Assembly: GCA_013178305.1 (NCBI GenBank)
Contig: JABLXB010000001.1
Coordinates: 998,253-1,062,252, forward strand
Reading direction: 5' to 3'
DNA length: 64,000 nt
DNA from: Bacillota bacterium
Lineage (GTDB): Bacteria; Bacillota; Sulfobacillia; JABLXB01
Below, in pieces: positions 55,554-63,829 of this stretch. Position 1 is the first letter of the stretch. The number at the start of each line of letters is the position of its first letter. The translations under genes and the position numbers were made by a program. The notes beneath the pieces are model-generated. The model saw only the letters and a list, made by a program, of their open reading frames with translations, made no database searches and was not told where the DNA came from.

Positions 55554-55990
55554 AGCGATATTACCTTTGCCGCTCCCAGCAGCATTTCGGCAATGTGCAG
55601 CATGCTGGCACGGTAGCCTACCAGGGGCTCTACGTCGAGGTGATTGCACGTGTTGGAACAGCAGATGACCTGCGTACCCTGCCCCTTCAGGGTGTCTAGT
55701 GTGTGCAGGATGCTCGACCCCTCGCACGCCAGGTGAACGCCGTCGTTCACGAGCACCACCGCCTTCACCACCGACGGCATTTCGAGAAGACAGCTGAGAA
55801 ACAGCCCCATCAGCCTGCGGCCGGCCTCTCCATCCGGTTCGCCCAGGGACTGCGACCCGACGAGCAGCACTACTCCGGGCCCCTCGTCCAGGCCCTCGAT
55901 CTTGGGAAGCTCCAGGTAAAGATCCCGCGGCTTCGAACTGACTGCCAGTTCAGGCACCCCGGTCCCCGCACGGCGTTCGGCGCCACGCAT
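55550..55990 (-). CDS. YedF-like DsrE domain protein without the TusA domain
   Basis: The 146-residue protein consists of a DsrE/DsrF-like domain matching the C-terminal half of selenium-linked YedF: VVLLVGSQSLGEPDGEAGRRLM, VVLVNDGVHLACEGSSILHTL and the cysteines in VICCSNTC. The N-terminal TusA/SirA domain of full YedF is absent; its place is taken by about 30 residues without similarity. The ATG at 55990 follows GGGGGGTG. The role is unknown; sulfur or selenium transfer is the family link. Confidence 0.75.
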   Translation of the reverse strand: MRGAERRAGTGVPELAVSSKPRDLYLELPKIEGLDEGPGVVLLVGSQSLGEPDGEAGRRLMGLFLSCLLEMPSVVKAVVLVNDGVHLACEGSSILHTLDTLKGQGTQVICCSNTCNHLDVEPLVGYRASMLHIAEMLLGAAKVISL

Positions 55991-56012
55991 TGGAACACCC
56001 CCCTGCACCAGA

Positions 56013-56651
56013 TCATGCCCCTCCTCTTCCCAGGACGAACGGGGCCACGCGGCCCACAAGCTCGCCCACGAACTGGAGAAGCGCAGATGACTGAATGACG
56101 CTGGTCCTGACGACACCAAGCGTGAAGAGCGGCATCACGATGATCCATCCGATCACGACGTGGATAAGCCCGAGAACACCCCCGAGCGCCGCACCCAGGA
56201 GGTTGTTGAGAGCAGCCACCGGGCCGTGTTCGAACGGCGACGCAATCACCGTGCTCAGCGCGCCAAGCCCTATCCTGAGTATTATCAACAGTGCCACGAA
56301 GCAAGCGGCTGTCACCGTGAGTCGCGCAAGCATATCCGCAGTGGTACGAATGCCCGTGGAGAGGCTCCCGCCCAAAGCCGATTCGAGCCCGGTAACCTTC
56401 AGTACCGTCGAAAGCCATTCGGCCTGCTGCACCGTGGAACCGAAGACCCTCTGCACGTATGCGGAAACCGAGTCGAACGCCCCCGTGTAGCCATGGACAA
56501 GCGCGGCCGCGGGCCTGCAAAGGAGGAGCGCCCCGCCCACGGCGAGGACCACGGACAGGAGGCCGAGGAAGCTGGCCGCGAACCCCCGTCGCCAGCCCGC
56601 GGTTATCTGGGCCAGAAGGTATACGCCGATTACTGCGTCGATTGCGTTCAA
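56013..56651 (-). CDS. CvpA-family membrane protein
   Basis: The 212-residue protein begins NAIDAVIGVYLLAQITAGWRRGF with four or five hydrophobic helices, as in CvpA. The family is linked to colicin V production in E. coli and to membrane integrity elsewhere. The start is a TTG behind AGGGGGTACGGGG. It lies between the YedF-like gene and a small membrane protein gene in the operon. Confidence 0.88.
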   Translation of the reverse strand: MNAIDAVIGVYLLAQITAGWRRGFAASFLGLLSVVLAVGGALLLCRPAAALVHGYTGAFDSVSAYVQRVFGSTVQQAEWLSTVLKVTGLESALGGSLSTGIRTTADMLARLTVTAACFVALLIILRIGLGALSTVIASPFEHGPVAALNNLLGAALGGVLGLIHVVIGWIIVMPLFTLGVVRTSVIQSSALLQFVGELVGRVAPFVLGRGGA

Positions 56652-56666
56652 CCCCGTACCCCCTTG

Positions 56667-57056
56667 TCAGCCCCGGCGGATGCCCCCGCTCGCCCCTCCG
56701 GCGGGCTCGTGCTTCCGCTCGCGGGCCGGCATGAGCGTCATGAAGATATGCGCACCTACGCCTGGGAACAGCGGTTCGACATCGGTCCCCAGGTACCTGC
56801 GGGCGAGCCACGTGACAGCGGTGGCCGTTATCGCAAGGATGGCATACAGAATGGCATTGTTGAGCAGGTCCTCGAGATAATAGGTGTCGCGCCGGCCGAG
56901 GGTGGCCCGAGAAATGTCGCCGGCCACCAGGATCGAGAGGAACACCAGGAGGTTCCTCAGAAGCGGGGCGCCCATCAGCCCAGCCGTCCAGGTGCACGCG
57001 AGGGCCCCCGCCACCGCGCCCGCCACGATCTCAACGAGGTCCATAACACTGATCAT
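56667..57056 (-). CDS. Small membrane protein, unknown function
   Basis: The 129-residue protein has about four hydrophobic segments (MDLVEIVAGAVAGALACTWTAGL, LLRNLLVFLSILVAG, NNAILYAILAITATAVTWL, FPGVGAHIFMTLMP) and a charged C-terminus of Glu/Lys/Gly/Arg. No family is recognised. It is tightly packed between cvpA (15 bp) and the propeller gene (17 bp), so it is a real member of the operon. Confidence 0.7.
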   Translation of the reverse strand: MISVMDLVEIVAGAVAGALACTWTAGLMGAPLLRNLLVFLSILVAGDISRATLGRRDTYYLEDLLNNAILYAILAITATAVTWLARRYLGTDVEPLFPGVGAHIFMTLMPARERKHEPAGGASGGIRRG

Positions 57057-57073
57057 AAGAACCGCCTGCCCGC

Positions 57074-58285
57074 TTACGGTTTCAACCTGTATGCGCCGAG
57101 CTCGCCGGCCTCAGTCAGCACGTACAGGGTGAATTCGTCGTTGGAGACCTCCATCGCCTTAACCGGCGAGGGGAGCTTCAGCTCCCACTGCGTCGAACCC
57201 GAGGCGCCGAGAGCGGTTACACCGCTCGAACCCCCGACGAGCACGCCTTCCTTCCACGCCCTCACGCGAGACACCCCGGGCGGGACCTCCGTCCTCCATA
57301 CCCTGGCGCCCTGCCTGTCGTACATCGTCACCGAGTCCCGTACGAACAGGCCCCCGAACCCACCGCGATTTTCCTTCTGGCAAGCTACCAGTACCCCGCC
57401 CTCGCACACGGCGATGTCCGCTGGGACGGCGCCGGGTTCCACGCTCCAGACCAGGCGCCCGTCGAGTTCGTGCGCGTATACCGACGGTCCCGCGATGGAG
57501 ATTATCAGGCCCGCCTGCAAGTGTACCTCGACACTCCGCGCGAACCCGGGGATCGCCTTGCACTCCACGGCCACGTTGTCCTTCACGGCGATCATCGTGG
57601 TGGACGGATAGTCCTTGACCTGGAGCACCGTTATCACCGCGAGGCCTCCCGGCCACGCGCGCGCCGCCAGCGGGATGCCGGAGAACTCCTTCTCCCAGGC
57701 CAGACGCCCGCGAAAGTCCACTCGCTTGAGTTTGAATGCCGCGCCGGCCGGTGCAGGACCGGTCGCCGCGCCGGCTGGCGAACCCGCCGTCGCGCCAGGC
57801 GCCGGCCCCTCGCTTACTACTGCAGCCACGAGCCCTTTCCGGTCGCCGGCCGCAACCGCTACGCCGGGGATCTTGACAGTCCCTACCGGCGTCGCCCCCG
57901 AGGGTGTCGCTCCTGCCCCATCGACCAGATAGTACTTGATGGCGCCGGTGGCCCTGTCCGCCACCGCCACCACGCCGTCACCGGCCCCGATCATCCCATC
58001 AGCCGCCGAGAGTGCCAGTCCTTCCCGGCCGGGGAATCGTACGGCAGTCACACCCTCGGCCGACTTCGAGAAAACGACAACCCCGGACGACGCTGGCACC
58101 AGCCTGGCCGCCGCCGGCGCCTTCACCACCCACATGGGCGAAGGCGGCTCGGGGCGGCGGGTGGTCAGCCTCCGGGCTGCAAAGAAAGCGACTGCCACAG
58201 TCAGCGCTAGGACAGCGATGGCGACCGCGCGCTTCAACCATATCAGCCCGCCCCGCTTCTCTGCTACGGGGGCGCGCGGATCCAT
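57074..58285 (-). CDS. Membrane-anchored PQQ-like beta-propeller protein
   Basis: The protein has about 403 residues. An N-terminal membrane anchor (WLKRAVAIAVLALTVAVAFFAARR) is followed by a propeller of PQQ/WD-like blades: RVDFRGRLAWEKEF, YAHELDGRLVWSVEP, YDRQGARVWRTEV and LGASGSTQWELKL. It probably works outside the membrane as a scaffold. A Gly/Ala/Pro-rich insertion (about residues 168-190) interrupts one blade. The ATG at 58285 has AGAGG upstream; the earlier ATG at 58306 has no Shine-Dalgarno sequence. It is the first gene of the operon ending with ychF. Confidence 0.75.
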   Translation of the reverse strand: MDPRAPVAEKRGGLIWLKRAVAIAVLALTVAVAFFAARRLTTRRPEPPSPMWVVKAPAAARLVPASSGVVVFSKSAEGVTAVRFPGREGLALSAADGMIGAGDGVVAVADRATGAIKYYLVDGAGATPSGATPVGTVKIPGVAVAAGDRKGLVAAVVSEGPAPGATAGSPAGAATGPAPAGAAFKLKRVDFRGRLAWEKEFSGIPLAARAWPGGLAVITVLQVKDYPSTTMIAVKDNVAVECKAIPGFARSVEVHLQAGLIISIAGPSVYAHELDGRLVWSVEPGAVPADIAVCEGGVLVACQKENRGGFGGLFVRDSVTMYDRQGARVWRTEVPPGVSRVRAWKEGVLVGGSSGVTALGASGSTQWELKLPSPVKAMEVSNDEFTLYVLTEAGELGAYRLKP

Positions 58286-58426
58286 GCTACCTCTGAGCGA
58301 CGGCATCGTAACGTCTGTTCAAAACGCGGTTTCCGCTCGGGCTAACCATCAAGAGTCACTATTCTGTACGCGCGCCATCTCTCCTTTAATGCAGCCGGGG
58401 CAGGGCGGGGCATATACCGCGACGAT

Positions 58427-58454
58427 GCATACCCCCAGCAGGCAGAGCCATATA
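58427..58454 (+). promoter_or_regulatory. Possible forespore sigma promoter of yyaC
   Basis: GCATA (58427-58431) and CATATA (58449-58454) are 17 bp apart, about 80 bp before yyaC. They resemble the -35 and -10 elements recognised by forespore sigma factors (SigF/SigG). The match is partial and the region is otherwise GC-rich, so this is only suggestive. Confidence 0.3.
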
Positions 58455-58536
58455 CTTCTATCGCGCCGCGCCCGGCGGCGCGCCGGTTTGCACGCGGCTG
58501 GCTAGTATGCGGCCAGCTCGTAGCGGAGGGAGTCCA

Positions 58537-59151
58537 GTGACATTGGTTGCCGAAGAACGCATCAACGCGCGCCATCCCGATGCATCGAACCTCGTATCAT
58601 GCGCAGTGTTGCGGCTTCTCGAGAGCCACCCCTCTCCCCGCCCGCTGTCCATCCTCTGCATAGGTACTGACCGCTCGACTGGTGATTCTTTGGGCCCACT
58701 CGTGGGAACGGAGCTCCGGAAGGACCCCAGGATTCACGCATCCGTCGTGGGCCACCTCGACTGCCCGCTTCACGCGACCAACTTGATGGATGAGCTCGTG
58801 GTCCTCGGCCGGGCCAGGCCGTCGCCGCTGGTGATCGCGGTCGACGCGTGCCTGGGCAGGCACGACCAGATCGGGACTGTCGTCGTCGGGAAGGGCCCGT
58901 TGAAACCGGGAGCCGGAGTGAACAAGTGCCTTCCCCCGGTCGGCGACGTATTCGTGACGGGCACCGTTAACGTGGGAGGGTTCATGGAGTACCTGGTACT
59001 ACAGAACACGAGGCTGAGCCTCGTGTTCGCCATGGCCAACGTGATTGCGCGCGGGCTCCGGGCCGCGGTATCGGAATACGCGGTCCGCCCGCCCGCCGAT
59101 TACGGCCTGTGTTCCGGCGCGGTCCCTGCCGGCTCGACCCGCACCCTCTAG
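58537..59151 (+). CDS. yyaC: Spore protease YyaC (DUF1256)
   Basis: The 204-residue protein has the YyaC fold related to germination protease GPR: LSILCIGTDRSTGDSLGPLVG, VIAVDACLGR with the conserved Asp and GDVFVTGTVNVGGFMEYLVLQNTRLSLVF. YyaC is found in spore-formers and is thought to process spore proteins. The GTG at 58537 has GGAGGGAG upstream. It is the only plus-strand gene of this segment and overlaps YkuS at the 3' end by 4 bp. Confidence 0.92.
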   Translation: MTLVAEERINARHPDASNLVSCAVLRLLESHPSPRPLSILCIGTDRSTGDSLGPLVGTELRKDPRIHASVVGHLDCPLHATNLMDELVVLGRARPSPLVIAVDACLGRHDQIGTVVVGKGPLKPGAGVNKCLPPVGDVFVTGTVNVGGFMEYLVLQNTRLSLVFAMANVIARGLRAAVSEYAVRPPADYGLCSGAVPAGSTRTL

Positions 59152-59414
59152 AACCGGCCGCGTGGTTCCTGCAGCGTGAGCCGGTCTTCGATGGCCTGGA
59201 CTATTTCCTCCTCGGTAAGCCCGCTGGCATCGATGACCGGCGCCCTCGTGGTAACGTCCTGCACGTCCATGAAGTCTCTGTCCATGCCCTTTATCACGAC
59301 CGCGTTGGCTTCCGCCCACCCCGGCTGATCCAGGGTTACCACGTCGTATCCCCTGCGTAACAGCGCATCCCTGACGTTCGTGAGGTCGTCGTCGACTGCG
59401 ATCGTCTTCTTCAC
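59148..59414 (-). CDS. YkuS family protein (UPF0180)
   Basis: The 88-residue protein, KKTIAVDDDLTNVRDALLRRGY then VVTLDQPGWAEANAVVIKG, matches the YkuS/UPF0180 family of Bacillota, whose function is unknown. Homologues carry a VAVE-like strand and a conserved Asp pair. The start is GTG at 59414 behind GGAGGTG; an earlier start six codons upstream is less likely. Confidence 0.8.
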   Translation of the reverse strand: MKKTIAVDDDLTNVRDALLRRGYDVVTLDQPGWAEANAVVIKGMDRDFMDVQDVTTRAPVIDASGLTEEEIVQAIEDRLTLQEPRGRF

Positions 59415-59453
59415 GGGGAACACCTCCGTCACGGAGTCTCCCCCGCGGCTCCC

Positions 59454-60110
59454 TTACGTATCCCACGGAGACCGGCCGCGCCACGACTCCTCGAGCAGGG
59501 CGATTACCTCTTCGTCCTCCACCTGCTCGAAGTTCAGGTACCACTGCCCCACGGCGGAGAATGGCTCGGGTGTCCCGAGGCAGACCAGGTCATCGACTTC
59601 CTCGCCGAGTCGCCGGACCGCGTCCTGCGGCGCGACCGGAATCGCCAGGACCAATCTGGAAGGTGAGCGGTTTTGTATGGAGCGGAGAGCGGCGGTTATC
59701 GTCAGGCCCGTCGCGACGCCGTCGTCCACGACGACGACGTCCATCCCCTCGAGATCCAGGGCTGGCCGGCCGCCCCGAAACACTCTGAGCCTGCGGTCGA
59801 TCTCCCGGGTTTCTTCGCGAGCCTTCGAGGCTATGTACGCCTCGCCGACGTGGAGGGCGGCCACGAGCGACTCGTCCAGAATGATGGACCCGTCCTGCGC
59901 CACCGCCCCTATCGCCAGTTCGGGGTTGAATGGCGCGCCGATCTTCCGGGGTATGATGACGTCGAGCGGGGCGCCGAGGCCCCTCGACACCTCGGCGGCG
60001 ACAACGACACCGCCCCTCGGCACACCGAGGACCACCGGCTTCTCCAGGTTGAGCCCGCGAACCTCGGCCAACAGCAGTCGTCCGGCCTCGCGCCTGTCTC
60101 TGAACAGCAT
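59454..60110 (-). CDS. Phosphoribosyltransferase-family protein
   Basis: The 218-residue protein has the PRPP loop VVVVDDGVATGLTITAAL and GVPRGGVVVAAEVSRGLGAPLDV, typical of type I phosphoribosyltransferases found near stress and hydrolase genes. The nucleobase substrate is unknown; this subgroup (dienelactone-hydrolase-linked PRTases) is poorly characterised. The ATG at 60110 follows GGGGGTGGG. The neighbours are YkuS and a lipid kinase, giving no clear pathway. Confidence 0.85.
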   Translation of the reverse strand: MLFRDRREAGRLLLAEVRGLNLEKPVVLGVPRGGVVVAAEVSRGLGAPLDVIIPRKIGAPFNPELAIGAVAQDGSIILDESLVAALHVGEAYIASKAREETREIDRRLRVFRGGRPALDLEGMDVVVVDDGVATGLTITAALRSIQNRSPSRLVLAIPVAPQDAVRRLGEEVDDLVCLGTPEPFSAVGQWYLNFEQVEDEEVIALLEESWRGRSPWDT

Positions 60111-60136
60111 GTTCCCACCCCCGGTAGTGTGGGGAG

Positions 60137-61036
60137 TCACCTCTCGCGACCGCGCGGCACGAGTACTCTCAGCGCCGATGGAGCCACAGTGAATACTGCG
60201 GGCAGGACGCCCACGATGTTTCCGTCGGCCTGCACTGGGGTCAGCGTCTCGGAATCGATCCTCACCTCGGTCCCCGAATACACAGCGCACTTACGGTACT
60301 CCATGTGCCGGCCCGAATACGTCAGGGGAAGCAGCCTCATGGCCTCCCAGCGGCCGACCCCGCTGACAATCACTATGTGGAAGATGCCGTCGTCGACGCG
60401 GGCATCCGGCACCATCTTGACTCCCCCACCGTAGTACTGCCCATTACCGACGGCCACGAGAAGCATCTCGTCCTCGATGACGTTCCCGTCGATACAGACT
60501 CTCATCCGCGGTGACCTGTAAGAAAGGAGCGTGGGTATCGCGGTGACCAGGTACGTGACCGTGCCGTTGATGTAGACCGGTCCCCTGTTGACGCGATCCG
60601 CTATCACCGCATCGATGCCGGCGCCCGCTATGTTAACGAAGAAGTCGCCGTTCATGCGGCCCAGGTCGACCCGAATGGAGTGGTCACCGATCAGTACGTT
60701 CGCCAGGGCCTCAAGTCCTTTAGGAAGATCGAGTGTCTTCGCGAAATCGTTGCCGGTCCCTGCGGGGACGATCCCGAATTCGCAGTCCGTCCCGGCAATA
60801 CCGTTCGCAACCTCCTGGACGGTGCCGTCGCCCCCGACCGCCACGATGCGGTCATACCCCTCTTCGAACGCCTGCCGCGCGACCTGCGATACGCTGTTCG
60901 GCCCAGGCGTGACTCTGCATTCGATAGCCTCACCGCGTTTCCTCAACAACGGTTCCAGCAAAGCCCAGATCCTGAGGGACTTCCCTTTACCCGCGACCGG
61001 GTTGACTATGTAAACCGTTCGTTCCGTCCGGATCAC
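60137..61036 (-). CDS. Diacylglycerol/lipid kinase (YegS/BmrU family)
   Basis: The 299-residue protein has the kinase core IVNPVAGKGKSLRIW and AVGGDGTVQEVANGI with GIVPAGTGNDFAKTLDLP. These kinases phosphorylate diacylglycerol or related lipids with ATP. The GTG at 61036 is chosen because the open frame further upstream runs through the terminator hairpin at 61091-61123, which would not be coding. The gene is on the minus strand after bactofilin and its terminator. Confidence 0.92.
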   Translation of the reverse strand: MIRTERTVYIVNPVAGKGKSLRIWALLEPLLRKRGEAIECRVTPGPNSVSQVARQAFEEGYDRIVAVGGDGTVQEVANGIAGTDCEFGIVPAGTGNDFAKTLDLPKGLEALANVLIGDHSIRVDLGRMNGDFFVNIAGAGIDAVIADRVNRGPVYINGTVTYLVTAIPTLLSYRSPRMRVCIDGNVIEDEMLLVAVGNGQYYGGGVKMVPDARVDDGIFHIVIVSGVGRWEAMRLLPLTYSGRHMEYRKCAVYSGTEVRIDSETLTPVQADGNIVGVLPAVFTVAPSALRVLVPRGRER

Positions 61037-61090
61037 CCCACAGGCGGCCTCGCGTCGAGCCTCACGCCATCTGCGCTCGCTGAAACCATC

Positions 61091-61123
61091 AAAAAAACTA
61101 CCCAATCTGAAGACTGGGTAGTT
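61091..61123 (-). terminator. Rho-independent terminator of the M23 peptidase-bactofilin operon
   Basis: AACTACCCA/TGGGTAGTT (9 bp) with a 10-nt loop is followed on the minus strand by TTTTTTT. It lies 16 bp after the bactofilin stop codon. Confidence 0.93.
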
Positions 61124-61138
61124 GCCGTCGCCTCTATT

Positions 61139-61537
61139 TCAGGGTTTGGGGGCTTGCACCGGCGCCTTGGCGGTCTGGTCCTTTCCATCTCTCTTCATCT
61201 CGCTCGCGCCGCGAAACATCGCCCCGTCGGCCACAACCAGGCTGCTGACCTTGATGTCCCCGACCAGCCTGGCCGTCCCCGCGAGCTCGAGCTTCCCGTC
61301 GGTCTCGACGTTGCCCTTCAATTCGCCGGCCACGGTCACGTTTCGTCCCTTGATATTTGCTATCACGCTGGCGCTCTCACCGACTATGATGTCACCCTTG
61401 CAGTTGATTTCGCCCTCCACGCGGCCATCTATGCGCACGCCGCCGGAAGAAGCGATGGTTCCCTTGAACTCGGTGTCCTGGCCGACGATCGTCTCGATCC
61501 TGTCGCTCTTTTCAGGCCCGTCCTTCTTCCCGAACAT
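61139..61537 (-). CDS. Bactofilin family protein
   Basis: The 132-residue protein is a beta-helical polymer-forming protein (DUF583). The turns GQDTEFKGTIASSGGVRIDG, VEGEINCKGDIIVGES, and VAGELKGNVETDGKLELAG are characteristic. The tails are charged and flexible. Bactofilins form filaments at the membrane and direct cell-wall enzymes. The ATG at 61537 follows GGGGTTGGGG. It lies 25 bp after the M23 peptidase gene, a common pairing. Confidence 0.93.
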   Translation of the reverse strand: MFGKKDGPEKSDRIETIVGQDTEFKGTIASSGGVRIDGRVEGEINCKGDIIVGESASVIANIKGRNVTVAGELKGNVETDGKLELAGTARLVGDIKVSSLVVADGAMFRGASEMKRDGKDQTAKAPVQAPKP

Positions 61538-61562
61538 AATCCCCAACCCCTTCAGGCATCTG

Positions 61563-62525
61563 TTATAGGCCACTCAATGAAATGAAGTCCTCGGGGTCCA
61601 CACATTTTCCATTGAGGGTCAGCTGGAAGTGGAGGTGCGGGCCTGTTGAGGAACCGCTCGACCCTACCTGCCCGATAACCTGACCCCTCTCCACCTTCTG
61701 CCCGACCTTCGCGGCCAGGCGCAGGCAGTGACCGTACCAGGTCCTCATCCCGTATCCATGGTCGATGATGATGGTCCTGCCGAGCCCGCCATGCCAGCCC
61801 GCGTACACCACCACCCCATCACCCGCGGCGGCCACCGGCGCCCCATAAGGAGCCCCTATGTCGAGGCCTTCGTGGAAGTCCCTCGACCTCGTGATGGGCG
61901 ACCGCCGGAACCCAAACCGCGATGTAACGGCACCGAGCGTCGGCCATATCGACGGCTTGACTCTGAGGAACGCCACGGTCTCCTGGAGATCGTTAAGGGC
62001 CTGGGTAAGGCTTTGCTCGCGCAGGCGCGCCTCCTCGATGAGTCCCTCGAAAAGGCCCTGTCTTCGCAAAGCCGCTCCGCTGCGGGACACCTCGGCCAGG
62101 GCCATTCTCTGCTCGATCGACCTTGCCGACATCGCCGCCGGGTCCGAGCGCGACGAAATCAGGGTCCTTTCCTTCTTGATGATCTCGCGAATCTGGTTGT
62201 CCAGCGCCTCGAGACTGTTCAGCTTCTCCTCAACCTCGGTGGCCTCGCACCTGAGCTTGTCGAGCAACTCCTTCTGGCTGGAGTTCTCCGCCCTCAGCTG
62301 TTTGAGCTCGACGTCGTTCTCTCCGACGACGCGCGTCATGTACCTGTACCTGACGGCGAAAACGCAGGTGGACAGAAGCGCAATACCGAGGATAGCCGCG
62401 GCTACCTTCAACCATACCGTTCGGAAGGGGAAGGAAACCGGCTTGTCCCCCGAGTGGGGAACCACCATTATAGTGAAGGCCTGATCGGCTTTCCTCTTGG
62501 AGCCGGTCAACTGTTGCTCCACCAC
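61563..62525 (-). CDS. Membrane-anchored M23 (LytM) peptidoglycan endopeptidase
   Basis: The 320-residue protein has a cytoplasmic N-terminus, one membrane segment (about residues 38-58), a coiled-coil region and a C-terminal M23 domain. Zinc ligands are in DFHEGLDIGAP and HLHFQ, and GYGMRTWYGH is also typical. It cleaves peptidoglycan peptides outside the membrane. The start is GTG at 62525 with a weak Shine-Dalgarno sequence; an ATG at residue 20 is also possible. Co-transcription with bactofilin suggests spatial control by that filament. Confidence 0.93.
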   Translation of the reverse strand: MVEQQLTGSKRKADQAFTIMVVPHSGDKPVSFPFRTVWLKVAAAILGIALLSTCVFAVRYRYMTRVVGENDVELKQLRAENSSQKELLDKLRCEATEVEEKLNSLEALDNQIREIIKKERTLISSRSDPAAMSARSIEQRMALAEVSRSGAALRRQGLFEGLIEEARLREQSLTQALNDLQETVAFLRVKPSIWPTLGAVTSRFGFRRSPITRSRDFHEGLDIGAPYGAPVAAAGDGVVVYAGWHGGLGRTIIIDHGYGMRTWYGHCLRLAAKVGQKVERGQVIGQVGSSGSSTGPHLHFQLTLNGKCVDPEDFISLSGL

Positions 62526-62555
62526 CGGATTCTCTGCATATTAGTCAACACAAAC

Positions 62556-62577
62556 CGACCGCCAATGATGACGGTCG
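62556..62577 (-). terminator. Possible terminator after alr
   Basis: CGACCG (62556-62561) and CGGTCG (62572-62577) form a 6-bp stem that on the minus strand is followed by GTTTGTGTTG, a weak U-rich tail. It lies between alr and the M23 peptidase gene. Confidence 0.4.
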
Positions 62578-62631
62578 CACTCACTATTCCACGCCCGCCG
62601 CGGTTTTCCTTCAATGGAAGCGAGACCCGCT

Positions 62632-63810
62632 TCACGAGCCGGGGTCTACGTCGAGTCTCGCCCCGCCGGGATCGAGCGTGAACCATTCCCCGCCGCGGTG
62701 ATACACTCGCGGTAGTCGCGGGCTGAGCCCGGTCAGGATATCGTTGACGATCGTTCCACACGCGGCTGCAAGGTCGGCGGCGGTAGGACCGGCCTTCGGG
62801 TCGGATGACAGCACGGTCACTACGTCCCCGGCGGAAACCCCTTCGATGCCGCTAAGGTCCACCATGAACTGGTCCATGCAGACCCGCCCCAGGATGCGGG
62901 CGCGCGTGCCGCCCACCACGACCTCGCCCTTGTTGGAGAGGACGCGGCGGTATCCGTCGGCATACCCGAGCGGCAGCGATCCGACTCTGACCGCCCTGTC
63001 GGCTATGTAAGTGCGGCCGTAGCTTATGCTGTCGCCCGTATTCACCGTCTTGACGTGGGAAAGCCGGGCCTTGATGGTCAACGCTATCCGGAATCCCTGG
63101 GCGGGCACGGGTGGATATCCGTACAGGACGATGCCGGGCCGGATCATGTCGAGGTGGTACTCCCGGTACCCGATCAGCGCGGCGCTCCCACAGCAGTGAA
63201 GTGTGCGTGCCCTCAAGCCGCGCCTCTCGATCTTCTCGACCGAGTCCATGAACGTAGCGAACTGGTGTTCGGTGTAGTCGGGATCTGTGTCGGCGACCGA
63301 GAAGTGAGTGAAAGCCCCGTCGATTTCTTCCAGGCCCGCGCTCATCAGGGCCTCCACCAGCCGGTCGAGTTCCTCACCCGGTCGCGCACCGATGCGCCCC
63401 ATCCCCGAGTCTATCTTCAGGTGCATGAGGGCTGGCTTCCCGAGCCGCCTGGCCGCCGATAGCAGCGCCTGTACGCCAGGGATAGTCCATACCGCCTGGG
63501 TTACGTCATTGGCCACGACGATTTCCGCCTGCTCTTCCGGGGTATAGCCCAGGACCAGCACCGGCGCAGTGATTCCCGCTCGCCGGAGCTCCAGCGCCTC
63601 ATGCAACGTGGCGACACCGAGACTCCCGGCCCCCGCGTCCAGTGAAGCCCGGGCGACAGGGACCGCGCCGTGGCCATACCCCGCCGCCTTGACCACCGCC
63701 ATGATCGACGAGCCGGGCGCCAGCCCCGCCTTCATCACGGAGATGTTGTTCGCGATGGCGTCGAGGTCGACCTCCGCCCAGGCCGGCCGGATCTGGCTGA
63801 GTCCTATCAA
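62632..63810 (-). CDS. alr: Alanine racemase
   Basis: The 392-residue PLP enzyme makes D-alanine for the cell wall. The PLP lysine is in MAVVKAAGYGHG (the common form is KADAYGHG), the catalytic tyrosine in the segment around SYGRTY and CMDQFMVDLS, and PLGYADGYRR precedes them. The TTG at 63810 is preferred because GGGAGG ends 9 nt upstream; a GTG three codons earlier is too close to that signal. It lies 19 bp after the DUF554 gene. Confidence 0.95.
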   Translation of the reverse strand: MIGLSQIRPAWAEVDLDAIANNISVMKAGLAPGSSIMAVVKAAGYGHGAVPVARASLDAGAGSLGVATLHEALELRRAGITAPVLVLGYTPEEQAEIVVANDVTQAVWTIPGVQALLSAARRLGKPALMHLKIDSGMGRIGARPGEELDRLVEALMSAGLEEIDGAFTHFSVADTDPDYTEHQFATFMDSVEKIERRGLRARTLHCCGSAALIGYREYHLDMIRPGIVLYGYPPVPAQGFRIALTIKARLSHVKTVNTGDSISYGRTYIADRAVRVGSLPLGYADGYRRVLSNKGEVVVGGTRARILGRVCMDQFMVDLSGIEGVSAGDVVTVLSSDPKAGPTAADLAAACGTIVNDILTGLSPRLPRVYHRGGEWFTLDPGGARLDVDPGS

Positions 63811-63829
63811 CTGAATCACCCTCCCGCTA

